Source: Sclerurus mexicanus (taxonomy: Eukaryota; Chordata; Aves; Passeriformes; Furnariidae). Taken from it: a stretch of DNA of 64,000 bases. The stretch spans positions 256,502-320,501 of the forward strand of contig VWZF01007071.1 in assembly GCA_013396755.1 (NCBI GenBank). The letters run 5' to 3'. Under the pieces are notes generated by a model. The model was given only the letters and a program-made list of their open reading frames with translations. It searched no databases and was not told the DNA's origin. A program made the position numbers and the translations under genes. This document shows positions 12,501 through 24,300 of this stretch, piece by piece. The first letter of the stretch is position 1; each line of letters starts with the position of its first letter.

Positions 12501-15500
12501 ATGAATCATGCAAAAGAAGGAATCCCTCATGAATCCAAAAGTCGATGCAGATACTCTCACCAGTATGATAACAGAGTCTACACTTGCAAGGTGAGTAGCA
12601 ATACAAGAACAAGATCTGACGAACGAAAAAGGAAAGGATGACCCAGTAAATGAAGAATATCACAGGCATGCGCCTGTTTTCTTCCATTTTTTTTTCCAAA
12701 TGTCAGAGGTGCTCATGACCTTGACAAGAAAAATTGATCTTCATTCCATTTGTATGTTTGCTTGGAGAGACCATCACTTCTGTGTGCTGTGTGTCATTTT
12801 TCTAGCTAAACTGTGAAGCCAGCTGCTCTTAACCCGAGTAGTGTTGACCTTCTACATGAGGTTACTCTCATCTGCTTATGCTCATTGCTTGGTATTAGCC
12901 AATTGTTCTGAAGGATGTGTGCAGGAGACAGGAAAATCTTTGGCCACCGTCATGGTCTTTATTGATGTAGAAATATTTCCCTGATGTCATTATTGATAGT
13001 GGCTTTGGGTTTGCTTTGTTTTTAAATCAGTTCTGATAAGTGCTCCTTTGCTGTGGAGACCGCTGTATGTTAATTATATGCTTTAGGTGTCCAAACAGCT
13101 GCCAGATCTAGATTTGGATTCCCAAGAATCCAGTTTTAATGGAGCCCTTATGTTCCAGGCCTGTTATGAACGAGGGATGGAGGTCAGTGTGGTGCCAAAA
13201 ACCTCTGCTTCCACAGACTCCCCTTGGCTGGGCCTTGCCAAGTATGCCTGGTCAGGGTGAGTACTGCAGCTGAGATCTCTGCTCTCTGTTGCCTCTATGC
13301 TGCCTGGTGCACTGGACTTCCAGTGCTTTCAGGTTACTGCTGAGGTAACCTGTCTTCCTCTTCTGCAGATACGTGATTGAGTGCCCCAACTGTGGGGTGG
13401 TGTACCGTAGCCGACAGTACTGGTTTGGCAATCAAGATCCTGTGAACACTGTAGTGAGGACGGAAATTGAGCACGTCTGGCCAGGGGTAAGTCCGGATGC
13501 TGGATAGTCTTTGTGTACGTGTATGTGAATTTGGTTGTTCCGGATATTGATGTAGAAAATGGATTGGCTTTCATTAAAGCTGGTCCCTGTCTCTGGTCTT
13601 TGAAAGAACCTTTGCAAGGGCCTTCAGTCGTCCTCTGGCTATCTTGAAATGCCTAAGATGCCAGTTTATGAGCACTTCGTGTTTATGAACTTAGCCCTGT
13701 GTTTCAAAGCAGGGCTGGTGAATTTTTTTTTCCTCCTGCTTGCCCTCCAGTTTAAGAGGAGCAATGGGTTGCAGAGCCATCTGCATCTAAAATAAAAAAA
13801 AAAAATTATCTATTTTTATTCTCAAATGAATATCCCTTTCGTTGCAGACTGATGGATTTCTGAAAGACAACAACAATGCAGCCCAGCGTTTGTTGGATGG
13901 CATGAATTTCATGGCTCAATCAGTATCTGAACTTAGCCTGGGACCCACAAAAGCTGTGACCTCCTGGTTGACAGACCAGATTGCCCCAGCTTACTGGAGA
14001 CCCAACTCTCAGATCCTGGTAAATAGCAGCTGCTGTAGGGAAAGGCTTTGTGTATCTAAAACCCCTTTTCCTTACTCTTGAACTAATATAGTACTTCGCA
14101 GATTCCAAATGCTTGTTTTACTGCAGCAATCCCTTCTCCTACAGTTCTGAGAAAACTGAAGTGCTTTCTCCTCTTTCCATTCTTGACTTAGCCAGAGAAA
14201 GTATGAACAGAGCCCAGCCCTGCTAGAGAGACTGTTTCTTCCTACTCTTTGTGAGCTCTTCTCCCAGCAATATCACAGAAAATCTTGGCTTGCCTGAACT
14301 TTCTTTTCAAAGCAAAGAAACAACGTCGTAAATCTAAAATCTTAAACATCTTAAACTACTACAGTTGATAGTACTATTTTTATTGGTGCAGAGATTAAAT
14401 TTTGGTTTCTTACCAGATGCAAAAAACTGGCACAAACAGTTCAAATAGGAAAGGAGTCCCCGTGTCTCACAGGAAACAGACTCCTCTTGAATGAAAACTG
14501 CCTTCTGAATTCTTACCCTCCACAGAGATCAAACATCCACCATTCAGCACGATGTGGCTGTGTTTATTTGTGATTGTGAATGAAGGGATCATAGCAATAT
14601 ATTTGCTTACCCATTGTACACCTTCCTGTGTGAATCACAGGTGAAGTTATGGTGCTGGTAGGACCCAAGTCCTGTGTGTAACTATGTTGTTCACAATTTC
14701 AGTCTGAGGCTTGCCATCCTGGGCTTCTGCTCTCTATTTTTCACTTTAGGAAGATGAAACTAACAGTTTTTCTTTCTGTGTTGTTCTGATTAGAGTTGTA
14801 ATAAGTGCAACACACCTTTTAAAGATAACGACACTAAGCATCACTGCCGGGCCTGTGGAGAGGGCTTCTGTGATGGCTGTTCTTCCAAGACCCGTCCAGT
14901 GCCTGAGCGAGGCTGGGGACCAGCACCAGTGCGCGTGTGTGACAACTGCTATGAAAACAGGGGCATCCAGTTAGGTAATTTGAAGTGGATTGTGTTAGAA
15001 TTGTCCCTGGGCAATGGCCTGAAGTCTCTCTCCCTGATTTCTGGATCATAACTGTTGCCATTGGGTGTAGACAGTGGTGTTCAAACTGGGCTTCCATGCA
15101 GTTTTTGGTAGGGAAGATCAAGAGTTCAATGCCTTCTGGAAGAAAGGTGACCCTTTCAATAAGCTACCAGATATCTGAGCCCCCGACAAAATAATTTTCT
15201 AATTGTATCTTTACTTTGTTTTTCCAGCAACTGCTGATTGTCTGGCACTGACATCAGATCAGGGGTGCTGCTCTTTCAGCAGACTAGTGTTTTGTCCATT
15301 ATTACTAAAAAGAAAATGCTGCAATCCAAGATTGCGGATGTGGGAGATAAAGGCTGAGGAGGAGGGACTCCGATGTATCTTTTGGGTTTTCTTCTGGTTT
15401 TTGTTAATGTAAATTAACTGAAACTTGGCAGAAATTGTGGTGGACTTAGCTGCTGAGCCCTTCACTCTTGTGTCATGCAGATGTGGCTGAGCTGCCTTCA

Positions 15501-16904
15501 GATGAAGAAGGGGGGACACTTATTGCCAGGAAGGTGGGGGAAGCTGTGCAAAACACACTTGGAGCAGTGGTGACAGCCATGGACATTCCCTTAGGTGAGC
15601 TCTGTTCTGTTCTGATGGATTTTTGTCTAAAGGCATTTTTGTTTTCAAAGAGCAAAATTTCTGATTAAACTTCAAGAGTTTGTGTGACAGCCTGGCACCT
15701 CTGCTATGCTACCAGTGTTGGTTGAGTTCTACAGCTTGCTCTGCCTCTTCTGCTTAATGTTCCCTCTTGGTTTTCAGCACATTTTTTCTGCAGTTCACAC
15801 TTTCCCTTTTCTCCTTATTATGCAAATCTGTGTGCACCAAGCTGTGAGTAATTCATACTCCCCTGATATATTCACTGCAGTGACCTGCCATTTGAAGTTC
15901 CCTAAAGACTGGCCAATTAGGAAGCATTTTATGAGGTTTGTTTTTTTTCTAGAGATGCCAAGTGCCTTTTAAGTGTGTTCATGGATAGTGGCACTTGGTA
16001 CTTCTGTAGGGGAGGGCTGAAGATTTGAAGCTGTCCAAGTTGGATGGGAAAGTTATGAGTAACGTGATCTTTAATAGTGAGCTTGTACACTGAACATTTG
16101 CTGCTCTTTCATGTGCTGGATGGCAGTTCAGGTATGTCAGGAAACATTTTGCTTTTGAATCTTCTACTATTTGACCTGATTTCCTATGCGTGGGGCAGAT
16201 CATCGTTTAACTGCTTTGTTTGCAGCATGTCCTGCTATCATCTTTGTGGGCGTTTGTTCTCCAAGTCAATGAAGGGCAGAATAAATCCCTTTCTCAGTTT
16301 AGGGAGTACATGTGTTTCTGAATATTTGGTTTGGTAACTGGGGGGTTTTTTGGCCACAGCTGAAACTGAAGGTAGGGAAAAGCAAGTGTCTCAACCTCTG
16401 AAAAAGTCTGACTAAAGGAAGATGCCACTATTTGAAGAGAAGCAGTCTGCCCCTTTGAAGAGAGGCAGAATGTGGGAGAAAGGCAGAGTGCCCTAAATAG
16501 TGCCCTAAACTGTGCTAAAGTATTCTGTCAGTAGGTCGCCTCCCCCTTAATGGCAGTAGTATGACTTGCAGTGTGTGAATACTTCCCCTGGAGTACATTC
16601 TTGACCTACTCATGTTGACAGATTATTTTCTTTTCCCTCTTTCTCATTCCCCCACCTCACTTCCTCCTTAGGTCTGGTAAAAGATGCTGCCCGACCTGCA
16701 TACTGGGTACCAGACCATGAAATCCTGCACTGCCACAATTGCCGGAAGGAATTCAGTATCAAACTCTCCAAACACCACTGTCGGGCCTGTGGCCAGGGAT
16801 TCTGTGACGAATGCTCACACGACCGCAGAGCGGTTCCCTCTCGCGGATGGGATCACCCAGTCCGAGTTTGCTTTAACTGCAATAAAAAGCCTGGTGATCT
16901 TTAA
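6082..16904 (+). CDS. ZFYVE1: ZFYVE1 (DFCP1), ten 3' coding exons, 5' end outside window
   Basis: Double-FYVE protein 1, a PI3P-binding NTPase of the ER and Golgi that concentrates on omegasomes during autophagosome formation and is also found on lipid droplets. Joined exons 6082-6586, 9361-9575, 11614-11720, 12482-12590, 13159-13256, 13369-13486, 13848-14018, 14794-14974, 15481-15594 and 16672-16904 sum to 1851 nt, giving 616 codons plus stop. All introns are GT-AG and all phases agree. If the Walker A lysine (GNTGDGKS) is human K193, the first residue here is 162 and the last is 777, exactly the human length. Order of parts: P-loop NTPase domain, Cys-rich ER-targeting region, two FYVE fingers. 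The N-terminal 161 residues must lie left of the window; I saw no exon for them in 1-6081. Identification is certain for practical purposes; exon edges rest on splice sites and remembered family sequence. Confidence 0.97.
6587..9360 (+). other. ZFYVE1 intron containing the solo LTR
   Basis: GTGAGT...TATAG intron. Apart from the LTR at 6908-7983, I see nothing that can be named. Confidence 0.85.
6908..7983 (-). mobile_element. Solo LTR of an avian endogenous retrovirus, in a ZFYVE1 intron
   Basis: A 1076-bp block beginning TGTGGTGGGTTGG and ending CCCAACACA, so it has the TG...CA ends of an LTR. It is flanked by agtga (6903-6907) and actga (7984-7988), a probable 5-bp target duplication with one change. 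I recognise the sequence type from neoavian and songbird genomes. An AATAAA on the - strand (7086-7091) about 180 bp from one end suggests the element points left. The middle (about 7280-7500) is a degenerate tandem array around CTCCARCRTGGGTCC. No internal gag/pol/env region adjoins it, so it appears to be a recombined solo LTR. The open frames inside it are not genes. Confidence 0.75.
9361..9575 (+). CDS. ZFYVE1: ZFYVE1 exon: end of NTPase domain
   Basis: A 215-nt exon between acceptor TGTGTATAG and donor AAAAGTAAGT. It starts with the last two bases of the codon for Asp in GSDHPSEVPEKLIQDRF and ends in phase 0. It includes the conserved stretches HYKGTRTYNPPTDFSGLRRA and LENNTTRSPR. Confidence 0.94.
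9576..11613 (+). other. ZFYVE1 intron
   Basis: GTAAGT...GACAG intron of 2038 nt. It contains a short poly-T tract near 9750. No repeat family or exon was recognised. Confidence 0.85.
11614..11720 (+). CDS. ZFYVE1: ZFYVE1 exon: start of Cys-rich region
   Basis: A 107-nt exon between TTTGACAG and GTAAGTAG. It encodes ALSDRFSGEIPDDQMAHSSF and then the first cysteines (CSSVCLSC). It ends in phase 2. This begins the region known in the human protein to direct it to the ER (about residues 416-543). Confidence 0.94.
12482..12590 (+). CDS. ZFYVE1: ZFYVE1 exon: Cys-rich ER-targeting region
   Basis: A 109-nt exon between ATACCCAG and GTGAGTAG. It encodes CGCKKSMNHAKEGIPHE and then SRCRYSHQYDNRVYTCK. 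Human has a Val (SCGVGC) where this copy reads SCGCGC across the junction. It ends in phase 0, which allows the optional extension described for the next exon. Confidence 0.93.
13159..13256 (+). CDS. ZFYVE1: ZFYVE1 exon: Cys-rich region, alternative 5' edge possible
   Basis: A 98-nt exon starting after ATGTTCCAG and ending TCAGG before GTGAGT. It encodes ACYERGMEVSVVPKTS and then PWLGLAKYAWSG. The start was chosen because it keeps the human spacing VYTCK-ACYERG. A second acceptor (TGCTTTAG at 13086) would add 72 in-frame nt; see findings. Confidence 0.92.
13369..13486 (+). CDS. ZFYVE1: ZFYVE1 exon: Cys-rich region
   Basis: A 118-nt exon between CTTCTGCAG and GTAAGTCC. It encodes YVIECPNCGVVYRSRQYWFG and then VVRTEIEHVWPG. 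It begins in phase 2 and ends in phase 0. The intron to its left is only 112 nt. Confidence 0.94.
13848..14018 (+). CDS. ZFYVE1: ZFYVE1 exon: linker and start of first FYVE finger
   Basis: A 171-nt exon (57 codons, phase 0-0) between GTTGCAG and GTAAATAG. It encodes TDGFLKDNNNAAQRLLDGMN and ends AYWRPNSQIL. WRPN sits where FYVE domains carry the WxxD motif, so the first finger has Asn instead of Asp, as in the human protein. Confidence 0.94.
14794..14974 (+). CDS. ZFYVE1: ZFYVE1 exon: first FYVE zinc finger
   Basis: A 181-nt exon between TCTGATTAG and GTAATTTG. Four CxxC pairs (CNKC, CRAC, CDGC, CDNC) supply the eight zinc ligands. The PI3P-binding core reads TKHHCRACG and the end reads VRVCDNCYE. 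It ends in phase 1. Confidence 0.96.
14975..15480 (+). other. ZFYVE1 intron between first FYVE exon and linker exon
   Basis: GTAATT...TGCAG intron of 506 nt. Nothing else was recognised. The other introns over 300 nt on this side (11721-12481, 12591-13158, 13487-13847, 14019-14793, 15595-16671) are likewise without recognisable features, apart from the candidate exon extension at 13087-13158. Confidence 0.8.
15481..15594 (+). CDS. ZFYVE1: ZFYVE1 exon: linker between FYVE fingers
   Basis: A 114-nt exon between GTCATGCAG and GTGAGCTC. It encodes a variable start (DVAELPSDEEGG) and then the conserved TLIARKVGEAVQNTLGAVV and TAMDIPLG. It begins and ends in phase 1. Confidence 0.94.
16672..16904 (+). 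CDS. ZFYVE1: ZFYVE1 last coding exon: second FYVE zinc finger and stop
   Basis: A 233-nt coding part after TCCTCCTTAG. It encodes LVKDAARPAYWVPDHEILHC, then KHHCRACGQGFC, and ends NKKPGDL-TAA at 16902-16904. WVPD is a full WxxD motif, and the CxxC pairs are CHNC, CRAC, CDEC and CFNC. The AATAAA inside the AAT AAA AAG codons at 16881 is coding, not a poly(A) signal. Confidence 0.96.
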
Positions 16905-19900
16905 CCCCAGGCTCCTCTCCAGATCTTTGCAATTCCTTATGTTCTCAGGGTTACAAATGAAAATATCTGGTCCCCTTTCACCTTTTAACCTGTTGCAGCC
17001 AGAGTGCATGTTTCCAGTCTCTGGCCTCCTCTCGTGTTATATCCATCTTGGAACGTTGGGAATGAGCTTACATTCAGCCTCTAGGTTTTAATTTCAAGCT
17101 AACTGGGAAAGGGAGGGAGCTCCCTCGTAAATGAGCAAACCAAAATCCAGTGTATTTTATTCCAATTAAAAAAAATATATATCAACTATGTATACTTCAG
17201 AATATTAAGAATACGGTTGGCTAATGAAGCTTTGAGTATTCCTAGTTCAAACGATGGATGGTGTTGTTCCTTACTATATTGGATCAGACTTATGGCCTTC
17301 TAATTCTTCTTTTGGAATGTCTTGCTGATCGTGATGTCCTGTGAGGAAGATTTGGACTCTGCTGCCAGGAATTCTCCACTGTTGATGTATGAATTACAGC
17401 TGGCAATTCAACCAGGCCTACATCTGGAGGTGCTGTCCTTCTGGCCACTGTGGAAGATCAAACCCAGACTTATTAGCAAGTTTGTTTGAACTGTGATATA
17501 TATGAACAATAGTCTTGCAGTGCAAGAGGTACCAAGTTGAAATGGACTCCCTGGTAGAGACCAGTAGAGCTCTGAAAGGTAAAGTAAATCATATGGCACA
17601 AGGCAAAGCATTCTGATTTTGCCATTTCAACTTTAATATCAGATCAAAAGGTAGCAGGGTCTTGCTTTCCCTGACAATGCTTTCATGTACTCAGGTTTTC
17701 TTCAAGTTTCTCTGCCAGATCATTGCAGTTAAAAGTTTTGTCCAGAGCAGAAGAAGAGAACAAGTTTCGTAGGCAATTCTGAAATACGAAGTTTGAGTTG
17801 TTTGGGTTGTGATGACTTTTCTTTGCCCCCACTTTTTAAGTGATCCTGTAGTCTCTGAAGCCTCTGTGTTCTCAAACGTGGTTGCATAGAAACTGCACAC
17901 ATTTGACTCATCTTTCTTCTAATAATATGAACTTACAAATCAACCTGGAAAATGGGAACCTTCCTTCTTTGCTTCTAGCAACTGGCACTCTCTGGACTTC
18001 ATCCTTTTATTAAAGGACTGCAATGAATTCACTGATTTTATTATCAAAAGCACCACTTAACCTAACTTATACTGTCATGTACTGTGGATTTGTGGTTCCA
18101 CTTGTAAGAAGTAAGAGACCATTGTGGATTAAACTGCCTAAAATTCTCCCTTCTTGGCTTACATAGACAAGAATTCTTTCACCATGAGAGTTGCCTCCTC
18201 TTGGAGTGGCTGGAGTTTAATGCAATGTCCTGGAACTGTGGTATTTTTTCCCCAGCTTATTAAATGTGCTCTTCTGTAGATGAGTGCCCAACACCCTGTT
18301 TTAAGACTGTATTATTAAATTAACTGCTATAAAGGACTTTATCTTCTGAACAAGTGTACTGACTTTCCTTGTAATAAGCAGGTTCTCACTTTGTCTCTGA
18401 AGGACCATATTCACAGAGTGATTGCCCCTTTGCAACTACATCCAGCCTACACAAGGAAGTAGATTAAGAAGATGTTCCAGGACACCTTTGGTACTGGCCA
18501 AGTTTACTGAGGACTGTCTCATGTTTCTGTAAGCAAAAGTCCACCATAAACTGACAGTTATCCAAGTGAGGGCATGAATAGGTAAAAATTATCTTTTAAA
18601 AGACGTTCTGTACATCTAGCATAATTCTGTGCTTCAAAGTATTTTTTATTTTTTTAATGGGTGAGCAATGTGTTCTTGGTTTGTAGGCTGTGCCCTGTGT
18701 GCTGTTTATGCATGTAGCCTTACTACCATGTTAATGCACAAAGAGAAAGCAGCCATGACATTCCTTGTGTAAAATCTTTGGATCTGTTTCAACAACTTGT
18801 CTGATTTTTTTTTTCCTTGTCACAGCCAGAATTACTACTCAATTAAAAAGAAAATATCATCTAAACATTTTTAATATATATGTGATCTTAGTCACTTAGC
18901 AGCCTATCAGTATCTGAGTCTCTTCCTGATTATCCTGGAGCTGAATCTTTTATGCTATTTTGCAACAAAGCAAAATCTTATGTGGTGCTTAAAGTGCAGC
19001 AGGCTTGGTGTTACTCTTTCTGGATAATGTTGAGAGGTGTATTTGGGATCTCTGTTTTTCAAAGGAAAAAAAAAAGATCTGTAAGATTTGAGTTCACTGC
19101 TTTTATTTTTTCTGGTACTATTTGGTGCTGTGAGTACATGGTATAGAATACGGTTATTAAATGGCTTAGCCATTTAAAGAGTATAGGTGCATATTTTAGC
19201 AGAGCACAATGGTATTGGGTATTAGCACCTTAGGATTCCATAAACAAAAGAGCTGTCAAATATGTCTGGACAGAAAGCTCCACAGAAAACTTCAATGAAG
19301 GAAATTGAAATCCTGAAAAAAAAATATCACTAAAGCAATATGAGAGCATGTTCTGCTTGGGGGGGTGGGACTCTAAGTAGAAACCTGCAAGAGTTTTAGT
19401 CCTATTAGGAGAGATGCTTTGTATGCTGAGGTATTGGTAGCATCTAGCCAGAGTGAGTCCTTGGAAAACCTGTCAAAATTTAACAGCAATGTTGCCAGAG
19501 CTCTGCAAAACACAGACTGTGAGTGTTTCATAATGGCTGTATGGGACAGGTCTGACACTAATGCAGCTCCTGTGTGAAAAAGTCTTTCATGTTTACTAGG
19601 GCAATGATAGGAGGGGACTGTTTACCAGGAAATTTTTAGAAGATCACTATGTGTGCTATACCAAAGAGAAATTAAATACCTACCATGAAGTAAGGTCAAG
19701 ATAACGTGTCCCTTGGATCAACTGAAGTTCACTGTAATGTTAATATTTCAGAAGTTGAAATTGGCATACTTACTTGGTAGGATAATTAATTCAATTGGTC
19801 TGAGATGTGACATGATAAAAGCATGTTCTGAGATTGAAGCTGACTGATGTAATCTCTTGCCAGAAAAATTGTGTCAGATTGATTACTGGTAGATCAAGCA

Positions 19901-21157
19901 GCATCCACACCTCTTCTCATTAGGGATGCTGTGGAAAATACTGAGTAAGATAAGAATCCTGTGAACTAACTGATATGCAAAGATGTGTGCCCCAGTGAAA
20001 AACACATTCCTCACCCCAAAGCACCTCACAACAAGCCTAGACTTGCAGAGGAAAAAACATCTGATATGATTGCTCTATTCTGATGGATTTATTTCCATTA
20101 CATATGCCAATTCAGCATGACGGTTCATCTTCAGATAGGTGATACAGGTTTTTCTCTCATTCTATGAAGCAAATATATGTGAGCTTCATATAAATGTGCA
20201 CGCTTTTAGTTAGACTCCCTACCCCAAACCTGTAGGCTAATCTTGGCTTAAGTGTATATCATGAGCACATTGCACCTGAGACTTGCAGGTAGGGAAACGG
20301 ATGGCAGTACAGCATGGCTGTAACATGCAGCTAGTGTCAGGGTAGGAGCAGGCTCTAACATGCAGTTATTTGCACGAGAAAAGCTGCTTTGTCTTTCACT
20401 CCTCTGCTGTCCCTCCCACCCCCACACTGGTTTTCCTGTTCATTCGTTCTCCTGCTCAGTTCCTTGCACATGAAGTTGCATGTGCTGAAGTTGGTGAAGG
20501 TATCCTCTATGTTCCTATCTGTGTCCTTTGTGAATTGGATCTTTGGTTGCTTTCTGGAAAACATGACAACCCTCCCTAACTTTTGATGTCAACGAGCTGG
20601 TGGAAATGAACACCATCATTACGTTAGGTCTGCCTTGCATTTATAGTAGGTGTCTGTCTGCTGTGAGCATGCTGAGACATTCACAAATGCCCCTGTTGCT
20701 TTGGGAGCCTAGCTTTAACACTGCAGGACTCTGGCTTCCCACCTGGTCATACAGACTTCATTCTTCATATTTTCACTTTCACCATAACTGGTCCAATTAG
20801 GTTTAAATACTAATATCACTCTATTTTGAAGCCTCTCATTTTCATGTTTTATTTGTCAACTGATGTTGTCAGTCACTGTAATGCCAGATATTGTGGCATT
20901 GTCCTTGCACTTAATTATTGCTGATGTAATATAATTTGGCACCAACAGCTAAGTCTTTGCCTGCCAGTAATTTGAGAACAGAGAGTGATTTGGACAAGTG
21001 ATAAAACTGTCTAGTTTTTGTTGTCCAAGTCCCATCCCTACCCTCTGCTTTTGCTGAGCACTCTTTCATGGTAAAGCAATGTTAATATATATATATTCTG
21101 TCAGTCACAGCACATAGTATGCCATAAAATGTATTTGTCAAATCATGGCAATGCCAA

Positions 21158-21167
21158 AATAAATAAA
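21158..21167 (+). terminator. First canonical AATAAA pair downstream of ZFYVE1
   Basis: Overlapping AATAAATAAA on the + strand about 4.25 kb after the ZFYVE1 stop. It is the first canonical poly(A) signal on this strand and could serve a long 3' UTR. Nearer ATTAAA variants could serve a shorter one. Sequence alone does not decide. Confidence 0.3.
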
Positions 21168-21339
21168 AGCTTACTATGAGGGCTTTCAAAATCAACAGTA
21201 TAATGTGACAAAGACAAAGCTAAAGTAGAATGGTAGCTGATCAGTTATCTTCAGCCAAAATCAAAGTGCATTCAGCTTTTTAACTTCACTTTTGTTTGCT
21301 TTAGCTCAAGCAAAAAATAGAGATACAGATACAAGTGGT

Positions 21340-21378
21340 TTATATATATATGTACACATACATACATATATATATATG
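21340..21378. repeat. TA/CA-rich microsatellite
   Basis: Alternating TATATATA, ACACATACATACATA and TATATATATA runs, ending before GGAAGTCC. Simple-sequence repeat. Confidence 0.85.
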
Positions 21379-24300
21379 GAAGTCCTTATGTAGAAAATGT
21401 TTTAATTGTAGTATTACAGAAATTCTAATTTCAAGAATGCCTGGAGATTTTGAAACACTGATTTTCTGGCATTTTGAAAAGCTGGTTATATCTTTCTGCT
21501 TCTGCTTAAAAGGCAATTTTTCAGCAGCGCTGGAGAGAAGCAATAGTATATGTGTGATGATGTGCAGAAGATGACTTGTCAGGAAGGCATTGGAGTGCTT
21601 CACAGCTGCCATGGTATCAACAGAACAGATAGGAAAGAAGTTGTTTGAACAAGAAAAGTCAGGTGATCTTGGTTATATTTTCAGACATTACCTGAAAAGG
21701 TTTATCAACTTGGTGCCTTGGCTTCCATTTTTGAAACATTAATTTGTAGAGTGTTTTATGCGTCAAGCATCCCTCATCCCAGAATCCCTGTTTAGAAAGT
21801 ACTTTAGTTTGGTGTTGACTGCTTGATGCAGCTCACAGTATATGAGGTACATACGCAGTACATGCAAGCAGCCACAAGCAACTGAAGGTTTGGGGACCAA
21901 AGTTGTCCACTGCCAGATTATAACTTTTTCTGAAAGCAGCTTCTGTAAGGGGACACCTGGGGACTATGTACACATTTGGGTTTGAATTCTCGCAACAAAT
22001 GTCCAATTTTCTAGTCCTATTAGAATAAGTCCCTATTAAACACATAAATGCCAGTGTGAATTTGTGACTAGCAATTTGATTTTTTTTAACCTCTTAGTTT
22101 CAGTATTCATCAGGACAATAGAGGAGGAATGACCGTGAAGCCATGTACTGCAATAAATTGGAACCAACAGAAAGACACAACCAATACCACCACAGAAGAC
22201 CCAGAAGCAAATCCCCTCCCTCCTTTAGACATTTTAAGTTTAATAGAAATTTTTCTAACTGTTCTAAGAACCTTACATGGCCTAAAGGGTTTTGTGCGGC
22301 AAAAGCTTTATTCATCAGGGCTGAGAGATGACTAATGGCAACAGGGTACAGGGAACATAGCAAGGGTGAGACTGCGCCTTCTGAGAGAATTGTCTTGATG
22401 GGAGGGACTGGCAGTTTGGTCAGTGAGGAGAGCCTGGTCTGCTCCAGTGAACAAAAGGGACCAAAGAAATTGTGTCTGCAGGATGAGGGATGCTGCAACC
22501 TCTCTTGGAGTGCAGGTCTGGCCTTTCTAAAGTTTCTCACTAGTTCAGCGCTTGCTGAGAAGCTGAGGCAAGGAATCAAGGTGTTTTTGATACTGTAACA
22601 GAGAGGAAGAGTGCTGCAGTTCCTTTTAAACCACCTTAGGGTCCTGCTATTGCTGCATAATGAAATAGATTATTTAATATACTTCAGCCACTGCCTGCAG
22701 GCTCCTTGCTGTTTATCACTGAAGCCAAATTGCCTCTCTTCTTGCCCTGCTTCCCCTCTCCTTTCTTACTGCTCTTGCAGGCGTAATTAGAAGTGTTGGC
22801 TGCAAAAGCACTAGTTGGGTGAATGGGTTTGCAGGGACATTTAGTTCCTGGAAACAACAGAAGAAATTATTTTCTTTTGTTTTACAAATTTTGCCTAAAA
22901 GGGAACAAAGAAAAACTATCTTCGGTTATGTAAGATGCCTTTCTGCCACAATTCCTAGTTTGTGTTTCCCATGGTAACTGGGCATATTTGTTGCACGGTT
23001 TTGTTCTTGCAGAACCAGCATTACTGGAGTTAAGCGCGCTGAACAGGGTTGAAATTTTAATTTAAAATTTGGAATTCTGCTTTAAGGGAGTTCATGATCT
23101 GTAGGTTGCTACCTGCAAGTGCTCGAACCACATGTTTACTAGCAAGAACATCAATATAAAGTATGTTGCAAATCTGAGTTGATTCTCAGATGTAACATTA
23201 GGAGTTTGCAGTGGGATGGTGTTAACTCTGTTTTTGTTTCCTGAGCAGATGCTTAGTTGCAATATGCGTTATTAACTAAGGCAATGGCAATGCTTTTGAA
23301 AGTTGTGCTGTGTGCATTAATCACTGTGCATGCAACTGAAAATGTCCCAAATTAACATAACTAATCAGGAGAAACTGCAGAGTGTTTTCTCAAATGGGAG
23401 AAAAAAGGCAAGCCGGGAATTGAGCCTCTTGGTTATCAAGGGGTAGTAGAGGGAATGGGAAGAGCCTGCAAGACTTAGCATTTGGGAGGAGGCCCTCTGG
23501 TCTTAGAAACAATGTCTGTGGAAGGAAGGGGTAGCACAGAGTGTGCTGTGAGCTGTTTTGTGTGAGAAAGGAGGCTCTGCAGAGGAATGCTAAAGCCAGA
23601 TGTATCAGGGGAGCCATAGCTGTAAGGAATTCTTAGCTCAGTGCACATGGGGAAACAGAAGTTGGTCGTTAATGGGCTAGAAGAAAGATTTGGGTGTTTT
23701 GAATGTATACTCTGAGAGGGAAAAATCATTTTGAATATTTGCTGGGATTCATCTTGACTATCCTTGCAACAGCTATTTCATATAGAATATATTCAAACTG
23801 TAAAGTAATTACGGTGCTTTGAAGAGGAGAGTTTTCCTGCTCTATTGTCTTCTATATAGATGAATGGGTAAAAAAAAATACAAAGAAAGGGAAGGAGATC
23901 ACCACACATAACATTGGAGTGTTGGTGAGCAAGAAGAGCTGCTTAGAACAGTATTTCCTAGAACAGAACATTGCTTAGGCCTGAAGGTTGAGGGAACGGG
24001 AGAAATGAATGTGGAGCCCTGCAGGTCAGAGGGGGTTTTAAGTAGGGCCCACCCTTCCTGGAACCTGTATTTGAATAATTTCCTCTTCTCCAAAGTGATT
24101 TGAAAAATGGAAGGGGAGAGGAATCCATTGGAAACAAACGAAAACCTACAGGCTGTGGTCAGGTTTGTATGGGGCTTGTGAAGGGGGTCGCCCTACAGAG
24201 GACTTGCATTGCAGGGCACTTGTGAGGTTTCCTTTGGAAACCAGAGACACTCATGAAGTGTGCTTGATGAGCTCAGGCCACTAGCAGGGATGCAGAGGGA

